Positions 9,050 through 18,040 of a stretch of 64,000 bases of DNA are shown here, one piece after another (positions within the stretch are counted from its first letter, which is position 1; every line of letters starts with the position of its first letter). The position numbers were made by a program, and so were the translations under genes. The notes beneath the pieces were generated by a model. The model was not told the DNA's origin. It saw only the letters and a program-made list of their open reading frames with translations, and searched no databases. The DNA is from Tabrizicola_A sp965284335 (GTDB lineage: Bacteria; Pseudomonadota; Alphaproteobacteria; Rhodobacterales; Rhodobacteraceae), in NCBI RefSeq assembly GCF_965284335.1, contig NZ_OZ260076.1; one strand, 5' to 3'.

Positions 9050-9874
9050 ATGGCAGATGCGGCATCAGATCGGCTTGTTCACGACACCACGGGCGGGATG
9101 CCGCGGCTTTTAGAGATCATGCGGCGGCTGCGCGACCCTGCCACGGGCTGCCCTTGGGATATCGAGCAGACCTTCGCCACCATCGCGCCTTATACGCTGG
9201 AAGAGGCGCATGAGGTGGCCGATGTGATCGACCGGCAGGCTTGGGACGAGCTGCCGGGTGAGTTGGGGGATCTGTTGTTTCAGGTGGTCTATCACGCGCA
9301 AATGGCGCGCGATGCCGGGCTTTTCGGCTTTGACGATGTGGTGCGCGCCATTGCCGACAAGATGGTGGCGCGCCATCCGCATGTGTTTGGCGATGAGTCC
9401 CGCGACAAATCCGCCGCCCAGCAGACCGCCGATTGGGAGAAGATCAAGGCGGCCGAACGGGGCCCGGCGAGGGTGCTGGACGGGGTTGCGATGGGCCTGC
9501 CTGCGTTGACGCGCGCGGTGAAACTGCAAAAGCGCGCCGCGCGGGTGGGGTTCGACTGGCCCTCGACCGATGAGGTTCTGGCCAAGATGCGCGAGGAAAT
9601 GACCGAACTGGTTGAGGCGCGTGAGAGCCTTGGCCCAGATCAGGTGGCCGAGGAATTCGGCGATCTGATGTTCGTCATGGCCAATCTGGCGCGGCATATG
9701 GGCGTTGACCCCGAGGCCGCGCTGCGCGGGGCCAATGCCAAATTCACAAGGCGGTTCGAGAAGATCGAGGGCTGGCTGGCCAAGGCCGGAAAGACCCCGG
9801 CGATGAGCGATCTGGCCGAAATGGATGCGCTGTGGAACCGCGCCAAGGCCGAGGAAAAGGCGGCGAAGGCATAG
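9050..9874 (+). CDS. mazG: Nucleoside triphosphate pyrophosphohydrolase MazG
   Basis: Hydrolyses NTPs and dNTPs to monophosphate plus pyrophosphate, a house-cleaning role. The family opening LLEIMRRLRDPATGCPWDIEQTF is split around residues 20-43, and the metal-binding EEAHEV...ELGDLLFQVVYHA pattern (EEXXE-12-28-EXXD type) is visible in the first repeat; a second copy, EEMTELVEA...EEFGDLMFVMANLARH, lies near residue 185-220. Length 274 is normal. It starts 55 bases from the divergent M20 gene with GGGGAAA upstream. Confidence 0.93.
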   Translation: MADAASDRLVHDTTGGMPRLLEIMRRLRDPATGCPWDIEQTFATIAPYTLEEAHEVADVIDRQAWDELPGELGDLLFQVVYHAQMARDAGLFGFDDVVRAIADKMVARHPHVFGDESRDKSAAQQTADWEKIKAAERGPARVLDGVAMGLPALTRAVKLQKRAARVGFDWPSTDEVLAKMREEMTELVEARESLGPDQVAEEFGDLMFVMANLARHMGVDPEAALRGANAKFTRRFEKIEGWLAKAGKTPAMSDLAEMDALWNRAKAEEKAAKA

Positions 9875-9905
9875 TGGGCCGAAGTGCCAGTTGCGGGCGG
9901 CGGAG

Positions 9906-9942
9906 CCTCCGGCGGGGATATTTATCGCCACATTGAAGGCAA
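9906..9942 (+). repeat. Rhodobacterales-type 3' intergenic motif, copy 1
   Basis: About 30 bases beyond the mazG stop: GGAGCCTCCGGCGGGGATATTT followed after about ten bases by TGAAGG (shown in parts GGAGCCTCCGGC and GGGGATATTT). Similar strings follow cysE (22490-22546, other strand) and acn (51836-51858). From memory such GATATTT motifs are frequent just after stop codons in this order; the role is unknown. Confidence 0.55.
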
Positions 9943-9951
9943 TTGTTTTTG

Positions 9952-9967
9952 TCAGGTATTGACCTGA
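9952..9967. promoter_or_regulatory. Candidate operator upstream of the Fe(III)-binding protein gene
   Basis: Perfect inverted repeat TCAGGT-ATTG-ACCTGA, 52 bases before the start codon. A second, looser one (TGACT-N9-AGTCA, 10001-10019) overlaps the ribosome binding site AAAGGA. Such dyads upstream of an iron-uptake gene suggest control by an iron regulator (Irr, RirA or IscR type are usual in alphaproteobacteria). Which regulator binds cannot be told from sequence. Confidence 0.45.
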
Positions 9968-10019
9968 GTGAAAGAGTCGGGCATTTGGGGCGGGTAAATT
10001 CTGACTAAAGGACTCAGTC

Positions 10020-11021
10020 ATGCGCTCACCCCTTATTGCTCTTGCCCTTATCTCCACCGCCCTGCCCGCCATGGCAGAGGAAGTGAACGTCTATTCGCAC
10101 CGCCAGCCCGAGCTGTTGCAGCCCTTGGTCGATGCCTTTACCGCCGAGACCGGGATTTCGGTCAATGTCGCCTTTGTCGACAAGGGCATGGCCGAGCGTC
10201 TGCAGGCCGAGGGCGACCGCTCGCCCGCCGATCTGGTGCTGACGGTGGATATCGCGCGGCTGATGCAGGTGGTGGATGCCGGCGTCATCCAGCCGGTGCA
10301 ATCGGATGTGCTGGAAGCCAACATCCCGGAATCGCTGCGCGATCCGGCAGACCAGTGGTTCGGCCTGACCGCCCGGGCGAGGATCATCTATGCCTCGAAA
10401 GAGCGGGTGCAGCCGGGCGAAGTGACCACCTATGAGGATCTGGCCACCGAGAAATGGAAGGGCCGCATCTGTTCTCGCTCGGGGCTGCATGACTACAACG
10501 TGGCCCTTCTGGGGGCGGTGATTGCCCATTATGACGAGCCCACCGCCACCGCCTGGGCCGAGGGTCTGAAGGCCAATCTGGCCCGCAAACCCGATGGCGG
10601 CGACCGCGATCAGGTCAAGGCGATTGCAGCGGGCGAATGCGACATTGCCATCGGCAACACCTATTACATGGGCCAGATGTTGGCCGACCCCGAGCAGGTT
10701 CCGGCAGCGGAATCGGTGAACATTGTCTTTCCGACCTTTGCCAATGGCGGCACGCACCTGAACATCTCGGGCATCGCCATGACCAAATCGGCCCCGAACA
10801 AGGACAATGCGCTGAAGTTTATGGAATGGCTGTCGGGCGATGCGGCGCAAAAGATCTATGCCGAGACCAACCATGAATACCCGGCAAAGGCTGGCGTTGA
10901 GCGGTCGGATCTGGTGAAATCATGGGGCGAATTCACCCAAGATTCCAAGACATTGGCCGAGATTGCCGCCCAGCGGCCGGCGGCGGTGAAGATCATGGAA
11001 ACCGTGAACTTCGACGGCTGA
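10020..11021 (+). CDS. Fe(III) ABC transporter substrate-binding protein (FutA/FbpA type)
   Basis: Periplasmic ferric-iron binding protein. Residues 1-19 are a signal peptide ending AMA; the mature part begins EEVNVYSHRQPELLQPL, the hallmark opening of the family, with an N-terminal Tyr/His pair. The iron-ligand tyrosines are in the conserved GNTYYMGQM motif in the second half. Length 333 is normal. The ribosome binding site AAAGGA is about 8 bases upstream. No permease or ATPase gene follows; a strong terminator closes the unit, so this is a single-gene transcript whose partners must lie elsewhere. Confidence 0.92.
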   Translation: MRSPLIALALISTALPAMAEEVNVYSHRQPELLQPLVDAFTAETGISVNVAFVDKGMAERLQAEGDRSPADLVLTVDIARLMQVVDAGVIQPVQSDVLEANIPESLRDPADQWFGLTARARIIYASKERVQPGEVTTYEDLATEKWKGRICSRSGLHDYNVALLGAVIAHYDEPTATAWAEGLKANLARKPDGGDRDQVKAIAAGECDIAIGNTYYMGQMLADPEQVPAAESVNIVFPTFANGGTHLNISGIAMTKSAPNKDNALKFMEWLSGDAAQKIYAETNHEYPAKAGVERSDLVKSWGEFTQDSKTLAEIAAQRPAAVKIMETVNFDG

Positions 11022-11045
11022 TCCGGGGCAAGACCGTATTCAGGC

Positions 11046-11073
11046 AAAGGGGGCCGTCGCGGCCCCCTTTTTC
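11046..11073 (+). terminator. Intrinsic terminator after the Fe(III)-binding protein gene
   Basis: Stem GGGGGCC / GGCCCCC with loop GTCGC, flanked by AAA on the left and TTTTT on the right (the A/T flank can extend the stem). It is 25 bases past the stop codon. Confidence 0.93.
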
Positions 11074-11134
11074 TTTGACCCTGCCGATGGGGATGGGCTA
11101 GCAAGGCGGCTTGAGCCTTAAGGAGACCGCGCCT

Positions 11135-12070
11135 ATGACCCGCAAGATCATCATCGACACTGACCCCGGGCAGGACGACGCCTTTGCCATCCTTCTGGCG
11201 CTGGCAAGCCCTGAGTTGGAGGTGCTGGGGGTGACGGCGGTGGCGGGCAATGTGCCCTTGCATTTCACCGAAAAGAACAGCCGGATCATCTGCGAACTGG
11301 CAGGAAAGCCGCAAACGCGGGTTTACGCAGGCTGTGACCGGCCGATGAAACGCAAGCTGGTGACGGCGGAGTATGTGCATGGGCAAACCGGGCTGAATGG
11401 GCCGCAGCTGGCCGATCCGACCATGGTGCTTCAGCCCGAACATGCCGTTGATTTCATTATTGAAACGCTGCGGCGAGAGCCTGCCCATACCGTCACGCTC
11501 TGCCCGCTTGGGCCCTTGACCAACATCGCGGCGGCCTTTGAAAAAGCGCCCGATATCGTGGGCCGTGTGCAGCAGATCGTGCTGATGGGCGGGGCCTATT
11601 TCGAGGTGGGCAATGTGACGCCGGCGGCCGAGTTCAACATTTATGTTGACCCCGAAGCCGCGGAGATCGTGTTCAAATCCGGGATTCCTTTGGTGGTGAT
11701 GCCCTTGGATGTGACCCATAAGGTGCTGACCACCCGCGCGCGGGTTGAACGCTTCCGCGCTATGGGCACCGAGGTGGGTCGCGTCTGCGCCGAGTGGCTG
11801 GAGTTCTTTGAGCGCTATGACATGGAAAAATACGGCAGCGATGGCGGGCCTTTGCATGATCCGACGGTGATTGCCTATCTGCTGGCCCCCGGCCTGTTCA
11901 AAGGCCGCCACATCAATGTGGAGATCGAGACCGGGTCGGAATTGACGCTTGGCATGACGGTGGCCGATTGGTGGGGCGTGACGGGCCGTCCGGCCAATGC
12001 GCTCTTCATCGGCAGCGTCGATGCGGATGGGTTCTTTGATCTTTTGACCGAGCGGATCGCGCGGCTCTGA
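11135..12070 (+). CDS. Inosine/uridine-preferring nucleoside hydrolase
   Basis: Cleaves ribonucleosides to base and ribose, for nucleoside salvage. The N-terminal calcium-binding signature DTDPGQDDAFAIL is at residues 8-20, and other family blocks follow (VTAVAGNVPLHFTEKN, GPLTNIAAAFEKAP, GGAYFEVGNVTPAAEFNIYVDPEAA, and HDPTVIAYLL near the end). 311 residues is normal. The ATG at 11135 has AAGGAG 10-11 bases upstream; the TTG at 11111 is less likely. It stands alone between the terminator and convergent anmK, which leaves pyrimidine or purine preference open. Confidence 0.92.
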   Translation: MTRKIIIDTDPGQDDAFAILLALASPELEVLGVTAVAGNVPLHFTEKNSRIICELAGKPQTRVYAGCDRPMKRKLVTAEYVHGQTGLNGPQLADPTMVLQPEHAVDFIIETLRREPAHTVTLCPLGPLTNIAAAFEKAPDIVGRVQQIVLMGGAYFEVGNVTPAAEFNIYVDPEAAEIVFKSGIPLVVMPLDVTHKVLTTRARVERFRAMGTEVGRVCAEWLEFFERYDMEKYGSDGGPLHDPTVIAYLLAPGLFKGRHINVEIETGSELTLGMTVADWWGVTGRPANALFIGSVDADGFFDLLTERIARL

Positions 12071-12104
12071 CGCCTCTTCGTCGCCGTGCCGGCGCTCATC
12101 GGCG

Positions 12105-13208
12105 TTACGGACGGCTGATCTGACCGCCGCCCACCGCCGCCGGCACCCCGGTTGTGGTGGGGCAAGACGTGGGCAGGCCGCGCAAGACGCGCACGGCGAG
12201 GTAGGCAAACGCCTGCGCCTCGAGCATATCGCCATTCAGACCCACAGCTTCGACCGGCTCTACCATGCAAGTCAGCCGCGCGGCCAGTTCGCGCATCATC
12301 GTGGCATTGTGCCGCCCACCGCCCGTGACCAAAATGCGCGTCACGGGACGGGGAAAATGCTCGGCCCCGCGCGCGACCGAGGCGGCGGCGATGGCGGTCA
12401 AGGTGGCGGCGGCGTCTTGGGGGGGCATTTCGTCAAATGTTCGAAAAGTGAAAGAAAAATCGTTTCTGTCTAAGGATTTTGGCGGTATTTTGTAGAAATA
12501 TGGATGATCCAGAAATTCTGAAACCGCGGCCTCATCACTTGACCCCTGGGCAGCCAAGGCCCCCCCCTCATCCTGTGCGCGCCCCAGACGGGCCATCATC
12601 AGATCATTGATCGGCGCATTGGCGGGCCCGGTGTCAAAGGCCAAAAGCGCGCCGGGGGTTTCGGGCGTGGGGCAGCTTGGGTCAACCCATGTCAGATTGC
12701 CCACCCCGCCGAGATTGAGAAAGGCCAAAGGCTCGGTTGCCCCGGCCCATTTAGCACAGGCAAAATGGAAAAACGGTGCCAGAGGCGCGCCCTGCCCGCC
12801 CATGGCCACATCATTTGATCGAAAATCCCACACCACGGGCGCGCCCAGCACCTCGGCCAAGACCGCGCCATCACCGCATTGATGCGTGCCGCGATGGGCC
12901 GGATCATGGGCCAGCGTCTGGCCGTGAAAGCCCACCACATCGACCCCGGTAAAGCGCGACAACAGCTCGGCATGGGCGGTTTCCACCACTTCGGCGGCCT
13001 CTGCCACTCCCGCATCCCCCGGCCAACGGCCAAAGGCCGCGCGGATCACCGCGCGCTCGGCTTCGGACATTGGGCGATAGGCGTGGGGGCCAAACTCGGT
13101 GATCGTCTGGCCATCGGTCAACACCATCGCGGCATCCACCCCATCAAGCGACGTGCCCGACATGGCCCCCAAGGCCCAGATTGGCCCGCGCTTGGTCTCG
13201 CCTTTCAT
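12105..13208 (-). CDS. anmK: Anhydro-N-acetylmuramic acid kinase
   Basis: Phosphorylates 1,6-anhydro-MurNAc and opens its ring during peptidoglycan recycling. The family opening GAMSGTSLDGVDAAMV (residues 15-30) is the ATP-binding phosphate loop; the block GFHGQTLAHDP carries the conserved histidine and aspartate region, and VTGGGRHNATMM the adenosine loop. 367 residues is normal. Divergent from tyrS with only 60 bases between the starts, so both promoters are packed into 13209-13268. Confidence 0.94.
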   Translation of the reverse strand: MKGETKRGPIWALGAMSGTSLDGVDAAMVLTDGQTITEFGPHAYRPMSEAERAVIRAAFGRWPGDAGVAEAAEVVETAHAELLSRFTGVDVVGFHGQTLAHDPAHRGTHQCGDGAVLAEVLGAPVVWDFRSNDVAMGGQGAPLAPFFHFACAKWAGATEPLAFLNLGGVGNLTWVDPSCPTPETPGALLAFDTGPANAPINDLMMARLGRAQDEGGALAAQGSSDEAAVSEFLDHPYFYKIPPKSLDRNDFSFTFRTFDEMPPQDAAATLTAIAAASVARGAEHFPRPVTRILVTGGGRHNATMMRELAARLTCMVEPVEAVGLNGDMLEAQAFAYLAVRVLRGLPTSCPTTTGVPAAVGGGQISRP

Positions 13209-13268
13209 GCCTTCCCCTGCCCCTTTTGCCCCGCTATACCCCTGCCATCCTTAAAGCATGAGACGGCC

Positions 13269-14519
13269 ATGACCTACCATCCGAAATCCGATTTCCTGCG
13301 TGTGATGTTCGAGCGCGGCTTTGTGGCCGATTGCACGGATTATCAGGCGCTTGACGAGGCTTTGGTCAAGGGCGTCGTGCCGGGCTATATCGGCTTTGAT
13401 GCCACGGCCAAATCGCTGCATGTGGGCAGCCTGATCCAGATCATGATGCTGCGCTGGCTGCAAAAGACCGGCGGCAAGCCGATTGTTCTGATGGGCGGCG
13501 GGACCACCAAGGTGGGCGACCCGTCCTTCCGTGCCGATGAGCGGCCTTTGCTGACCAATGCCCAGATCGACGACAACATCGCCGGGATCAAGCGGGCCTT
13601 TTCGCCCTATGTGACCTTTGGCAATGGGGCGAGCGATGCGGTCATGGTCAACAATGCCGAATGGCTAGATGATCTGAACTATCTGGAGTTTCTGCGGGTG
13701 ATCGGGCGGCATTTCTCGGTCAACCGGATGCTGTCGTTTGAAAGCGTCAAGTCGCGGCTCGACCGCGAGCAGAGCCTGTCCTTCCTTGAATTCAACTACA
13801 TGATCCTGCAAGCCTATGATTTCCTTGAGCTGAACCGCCGCTATGGCTGTCTGTTGCAGATGGGCGGGTCGGATCAGTGGGGCAATATCGTGAACGGTGT
13901 GGACCTGACGCGCCGGGTGATTGATCACGAGGTTTACGGCCTGACCTCGCCTTTGCTGACCACCAGCGACGGCAAGAAAATGGGCAAATCGCAATCGGGC
14001 GCGGTCTGGCTGAATGGCGATATGTTCAGCCCCTATGAGTTCTGGCAGTTCTGGCGCAACACGACCGATGCCGATGTGGGGCGCTTCCTGAAGCTTTACA
14101 CCGAACTGCCGATGGATGAGTGCAACCGTCTGGGTGCCTTGCAAGGGTCCGAGATCAACGCGGCGAAGATCGTGCTGGCCAATGCGGTGACGACGCTGTT
14201 GCACGGGGCCGAGGCGGCGGCGGCGGCAGAGGCCACCGCGCGCGAGGTGTTTGAAAAGGGCGGCGTGGGAGAGGATTTGCCCACCGTTCACGTCAGCGCC
14301 GAAGATCTGGCCGAAGGGCTTGGGATTGTTCAGCTTTTCGTCAAGGCGGGCTTGGCCCCTTCGGGCAAGGATGCCAAACGGTTGATCGCCGAAGGCGGGG
14401 CCAAGGTGAATGATGAGACGGTGACCGATGCAGGTCTGCGCTATGGCGCGGGCGATCTGGCAGAGCCTTTGAAGCTGACAGCGGGCAAAAAGCGCCACGC
14501 TTTGGTGGTTCTGGGCTAA
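13269..14519 (+). CDS. tyrS: Tyrosyl-tRNA synthetase
   Basis: Charges tRNA-Tyr. Class I signatures are seen: the HIGH-type HVGSLIQIM block near residue 48, and KMSKS-type KKMGKSQ near residue 237; tyrosine-binding residues lie in the QAYDF and GGSDQWGN segments. A C-terminal S4-like RNA-binding domain begins around residue 350 (APSGKDAKRLIAEGGAKVN). I placed the start at 13269 (MTYHPKSDF), giving 416 residues; the open frame continues far upstream through the divergent anmK gene, which is not coding here. Confidence 0.95.
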   Translation: MTYHPKSDFLRVMFERGFVADCTDYQALDEALVKGVVPGYIGFDATAKSLHVGSLIQIMMLRWLQKTGGKPIVLMGGGTTKVGDPSFRADERPLLTNAQIDDNIAGIKRAFSPYVTFGNGASDAVMVNNAEWLDDLNYLEFLRVIGRHFSVNRMLSFESVKSRLDREQSLSFLEFNYMILQAYDFLELNRRYGCLLQMGGSDQWGNIVNGVDLTRRVIDHEVYGLTSPLLTTSDGKKMGKSQSGAVWLNGDMFSPYEFWQFWRNTTDADVGRFLKLYTELPMDECNRLGALQGSEINAAKIVLANAVTTLLHGAEAAAAAEATAREVFEKGGVGEDLPTVHVSAEDLAEGLGIVQLFVKAGLAPSGKDAKRLIAEGGAKVNDETVTDAGLRYGAGDLAEPLKLTAGKKRHALVVLG

Positions 14520-14572
14520 CTCCTCGTCGACTTCGTCGCTCGTCGTTTCGAGCAGACGTCCGACGAGAACCA

Positions 14573-14602
14573 AAAGGCCGGGGTTTCCCCCGGCCTTTGT
14601 TT
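14573..14602. terminator. Bidirectional terminator between tyrS and a cyclophilin gene
   Basis: Stem AAAGGCCGGGG / CCCCGGCCTTT (11 bp, 14573-14583 and 14588-14598), loop TTTC, with TTTGTTTT to the right and A residues to the left. It serves the convergent genes tyrS (+) and the periplasmic cyclophilin (-). Confidence 0.9.
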
Positions 14603-15159
14603 TACTCCTGAACCGTGACTTTGGTCATCACATCCGGGGTTTGCGGCGGCTCGCCGCGCTGGATGGCGTCAACCACCTCCATGCCGGAAATCACCTTGCC
14701 CACAACCGTATATTGGCCGTTCAGGAAATCACCCTGATCGAACATAATGAAGAACTGGCTGTTGGCCGAATTCGGATCTGCCGCCCGCGCCATGCCGACA
14801 ACACCACGCGCAAAGGCCAGATCGGAAAACTCGGCCGGAAGGTCTGGCAGGGTTGACCCGCCCGTGCCCGCCATTGACAGATCACCGCCCGCCTTGCCGT
14901 TCGACACATCGCCGGTTTGCGCCATAAAGCCATCAATCACGCGGTGAAACACCACGCCATCATAGGCGCCGGATTTCGCCAGCTCCACGATCTGGGCGAC
15001 GTGTTTGGGTGCCACATGATCGGCCATGTCGATCACAACAGTGCCATTGGCCGCACCCGCCACCTCGATCACAAGGTTCGGGCCGGGGCCATCAATCACC
15101 TCTTGGGCCAGGGCCGGTGACGCCGCAAAAGCGGCCAGGATCAATGCCTTACGCAACAT
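14602..15159 (-). CDS. Periplasmic cyclophilin-type peptidyl-prolyl isomerase
   Basis: Catalyses cis-trans isomerisation of proline peptide bonds in the periplasm. A cleavable signal peptide (MLRKALILAAFAASPALA) precedes a cyclophilin core with FHRVIDGFMAQTGD (catalytic Arg and Phe), NSANSQFFI and a C-terminal VVGKVISGMEVVD block. 185 residues. Its start overlaps the end of the upstream cyclophilin gene by 11 bases, so the pair is one operon: a cytoplasmic and an exported form side by side. Confidence 0.92.
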   Translation of the reverse strand: MLRKALILAAFAASPALAQEVIDGPGPNLVIEVAGAANGTVVIDMADHVAPKHVAQIVELAKSGAYDGVVFHRVIDGFMAQTGDVSNGKAGGDLSMAGTGGSTLPDLPAEFSDLAFARGVVGMARAADPNSANSQFFIMFDQGDFLNGQYTVVGKVISGMEVVDAIQRGEPPQTPDVMTKVTVQE

Positions 15160-15658
15160 CGGCAGCCACCCGCACAGTGATCATCCGGTCAGGCGAGGCT
15201 GGCGGCTCGCCGCGGGTGATCTTGTCAACATGCTCCATCCCCGAAATCACCCGCCCGTAAACGGTATATTGCCGGTTCAAGAAGTGGTTGTCGTTGAAGT
15301 TGATGAAGAACTGGCTATTGGCGGAATTCGGGTTGGACGACCGCGCCGCGCCAAGGGTGCCACGGTCATGCGGGATGCCCGAAAACTCGGCCGGAAGATC
15401 GGGGTGATCGGACCCACCTGTGCCTGCCCGGCGCAGGTTGAAATCCTTTTCCATATTCCCATTCGCCACATCGCCGGTCTGGGCCATGAACCCGTCAATC
15501 ACGCGGTGAAAACAGACGTTGTCATAGGCTTTGGCGCGGGCCAGCGTCTTCATCCGCTCGCAATGCTTGGGCGCGATGTCGTTCAAAAGCTCGATCACCA
15601 CTTCGCCGTCTTTCAGCGTGATGATGACGGTGTTTTCGGGGTCTTTGATCTCGGCCAT
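15149..15658 (-). CDS. Cytoplasmic cyclophilin-type peptidyl-prolyl isomerase
   Basis: A 169-residue cyclophilin with no signal peptide. Catalytic core FHRVIDGFMAQTGDVANGN and NSANSQFFINF are intact. The ATG at 15658 (MAEIKDPENTV) has GGAGA 10 bases upstream; the frame's earlier ATG at 15667 is too close to that site. First gene of a two-gene operon with the periplasmic cyclophilin. Divergent from pgk, which begins 134 bases away. Confidence 0.92.
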   Translation of the reverse strand: MAEIKDPENTVIITLKDGEVVIELLNDIAPKHCERMKTLARAKAYDNVCFHRVIDGFMAQTGDVANGNMEKDFNLRRAGTGGSDHPDLPAEFSGIPHDRGTLGAARSSNPNSANSQFFINFNDNHFLNRQYTVYGRVISGMEHVDKITRGEPPASPDRMITVRVAADVA

Positions 15659-15792
15659 TCGGGGCATTCTCCAGTTTTTTCTGGTCAGAACCTAATGTCG
15701 TGGGGGCAAAAGGGAAAGGGCTTATGGTTGACGAAGCTGTCAGATGCGCGGAAAGAGGGGCTGTTAGGCAAGGCTGGGCTTTGGAGGGTAAA

Positions 15793-16983
15793 ATGGGCTG
15801 GAAAACGCTGGACGATGTGGCACTGGCAGGCAAAACCGTGCTGTGCCGCGTGGATATCAACGTGCCGATGGAGGGGGGCCGGGTGACCGACACCACCCGC
15901 ATCGACAAGATCGCCCCCACGGTGGAAGACATCATCGCGCGCGGTGGCAAGGTGGTGCTTTTGGCCCATTTCGACCGCCCCAAAGGCAAGGTCGTGCCCG
16001 AGATGAGCCTTGCCCATGTGCAGGGGGCGCTGGCGGCATCACTGGGCCGCAAGGTGGTGTTCGGCGCCGATTGCATCGGGGCCCCTGCCCGCGAGGCCAT
16101 TGCCGCCGCGGGCCAAGGCGATGTGGTTTTGCTGGAAAACACCCGCTTTCACGCCGGTGAGGAAAAGAACGATCCCACCTTGGCTGCCGAGCTGGCGGCT
16201 TTGGGCGATGTCTTTGTAAATGATGCCTTTTCCGCCGCCCACCGCGCCCATGCCTCGACCGAAGGGATCGCGCGGCTAATGCCCAAGGCTGCGGGCCGTC
16301 TGATGGAGGCGGAGTTGAAGGCGCTGGAGGCCGCCTTGGGCACGCCTGTGCGCCCGGTGGTTGCGGTGGTGGGTGGGGCCAAGGTTTCGACCAAGCTGGA
16401 CCTTTTGGGCAACCTTGTGGGCAAGGTCGATCATCTGGTGATCGGCGGGGGCATGGCCAATACGTTCCTTGTGGCCCAAGGGGTTGAGGTGGGCAAATCG
16501 CTGGCTGAACGCGAGATGGCCGAGACCGCGCGGGAGATCCTGGCCAAGGCCAACGCCTCGGGCTGCACCATTCACCTGCCCGTTGATGTGGTGGTGGCGC
16601 GCGAGTTCAAGGCGGGGGCGGACAATGACACGGTGGCCGTGGGTGCCTGCCCGGCGGATGCGATGATCTTGGACGCAGGCCCACAGACGGTGGCGGCGCT
16701 GACGGCGGTGTTTTCGGCCTGCAAGACCTTGATTTGGAACGGTCCTTTGGGGGCATTTGAAATTGAACCCTTCAACATGGCCACCAATGCCGCCGCCAGC
16801 GTCGCCGCTGATTTAACGCGTGCGGGGCAGCTTGTTTCGGTGGCCGGAGGGGGGGACACGGTGGCCGCCCTTAATCAGGCGGGGGCCGCACAGGACTTTA
16901 CCTTTATCTCCACCGCTGGCGGGGCTTTTCTGGAGTGGATGGAGGGTAAAACCCTGCCCGGCGTGGCCGCGTTGAACGGCTAA
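15793..16983 (+). CDS. pgk: Phosphoglycerate kinase
   Basis: Reversible phosphate transfer between 1,3-bisphosphoglycerate and ADP in glycolysis and gluconeogenesis. The family blocks are in order: RVDINVPMEGG near residue 20, the HFDRPKG segment near 56, VLLENTRFHAGEEKNDP near 112, GGAKVSTKLDLLGNL, and the C-terminal GGGDTVAALNQAG nucleotide-binding loop. 396 residues is the standard size. The ATG at 15793 has GGAGGG 5 bases upstream; earlier in-frame starts would lie in the intergenic region. Followed by class I aldolase in the same direction. Confidence 0.96.
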   Translation: MGWKTLDDVALAGKTVLCRVDINVPMEGGRVTDTTRIDKIAPTVEDIIARGGKVVLLAHFDRPKGKVVPEMSLAHVQGALAASLGRKVVFGADCIGAPAREAIAAAGQGDVVLLENTRFHAGEEKNDPTLAAELAALGDVFVNDAFSAAHRAHASTEGIARLMPKAAGRLMEAELKALEAALGTPVRPVVAVVGGAKVSTKLDLLGNLVGKVDHLVIGGGMANTFLVAQGVEVGKSLAEREMAETAREILAKANASGCTIHLPVDVVVAREFKAGADNDTVAVGACPADAMILDAGPQTVAALTAVFSACKTLIWNGPLGAFEIEPFNMATNAAASVAADLTRAGQLVSVAGGGDTVAALNQAGAAQDFTFISTAGGAFLEWMEGKTLPGVAALNG

Positions 16984-17009
16984 GCCTGCCAAATGGCGAG
17001 AAACTTTTT

Positions 17010-17047
17010 GGCCCCATCACAGCTGTTGCAAGATGGGGCCAGATTGT
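17010..17047 (+). terminator. Terminator-like hairpin after pgk
   Basis: Perfect 9-bp stem GGCCCCATC / GATGGGGCC (17010-17018 and 17032-17040) with a 13-base loop, followed by AGATTGTTT. The T run is weak and the loop long, so readthrough into the aldolase gene is plausible. Confidence 0.6.
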
Positions 17048-17129
17048 TTCCAGCCGATGCGCCGCTGTTGGCGCTATCAGATTTGCCAGCGCGCGGCCAA
17101 AACGCTATGGCCGGGCCAAGAGTTTCGAA

Positions 17130-18035
17130 ATGGGTATGGATATGACCAAGGCGCAGCAGACGGAATTGGTGAAAAACGGCAAAGGCTTTATCGCGGCCTT
17201 GGACCAATCGGGTGGCTCAACCCCCAAGGCGCTGCGGCTTTATGGCGTGCCCGAGACCGCCTATTCGGGCGAGGCGGAAATGTATGACATGATCCATGCG
17301 ATGCGGTCGCGGATCATCAAATCGCCTGCCTTTACCGGAGATAAGGTGATTGGGGCCATCTTGTTTGAACAAACCATGGACCGCGAGATCGACGGCATTC
17401 CGACCGCAACCTACCTGTGGCAAAAGCGCGGGGTTGTGCCTTTCTTGAAGATTGACAAGGGGTTGGAGGCCGAAGTGAACGGCTGCCAGACCATGAAGCC
17501 GATGCCAACGCTGGATGCGCTGTTGGACAAGGCCAATGCCGCGGGGATTTTTGGCACCAAGGAACGCTCGGTCATTTCGGCGGCAAATGCTGTGGGAATT
17601 CAAGCGGTTGTCGATCAGCAGTTCGCCGTGGCCGCACAGGTTTTGGCCAAGGGGCTGATGCCGATCATCGAGCCGGAGGTGACGATCTCAATCTCGGACA
17701 AGGTTGAGGCCGAGGCCCTGCTGCGCGATGCGCTGCTGCGCGCGCTGGATGCGCTGCCGGAGGGGCAAAAGGTGATGCTGAAACTGACCCTGCCGAGCGT
17801 GCCGAATTTCTATGCCCCGCTGGTGGACCACCCGAAGGTTTTGAAAGTTGTCGCACTTTCAGGGGGTTACGCGCGTGATGAGGCCAATGCGGTCTTGGCG
17901 CAAAACCGTGGCATCATCGCCTCGTTCAGCCGCGCGCTGACCGAAGGCTTGAGTGCGGCGCAATCGGACGCCGAGTTTGACGCCGCACTGGGGGCTGCGA
18001 TTTCCAGCATTCACGCCGCATCCATCGCCGGGTGA
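17130..18035 (+). CDS. Fructose-bisphosphate aldolase class I
   Basis: Schiff-base aldolase that splits fructose 1,6-bisphosphate into two triose phosphates. The N-terminal GKGFIAALDQSGGSTPKAL block, the LFEQTMDREIDG block and the Schiff-base lysine region KVMLKLTLPSVPNFY are characteristic of the bacterial class I enzyme. 301 residues. Three in-frame ATGs lie close together (17130, 17136, 17142); I kept the first, but no clear ribosome binding site decides. Sits behind pgk, making a small glycolytic/gluconeogenic pair. Confidence 0.92.
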   Translation: MGMDMTKAQQTELVKNGKGFIAALDQSGGSTPKALRLYGVPETAYSGEAEMYDMIHAMRSRIIKSPAFTGDKVIGAILFEQTMDREIDGIPTATYLWQKRGVVPFLKIDKGLEAEVNGCQTMKPMPTLDALLDKANAAGIFGTKERSVISAANAVGIQAVVDQQFAVAAQVLAKGLMPIIEPEVTISISDKVEAEALLRDALLRALDALPEGQKVMLKLTLPSVPNFYAPLVDHPKVLKVVALSGGYARDEANAVLAQNRGIIASFSRALTEGLSAAQSDAEFDAALGAAISSIHAASIAG

Positions 18036-18040
18036 TCTTT

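Noticed and set aside
12879..13268. N-terminal extension of the tyrS frame
   Set aside because: It would run through the divergent anmK gene; tyrosyl-tRNA synthetases begin at the position chosen.
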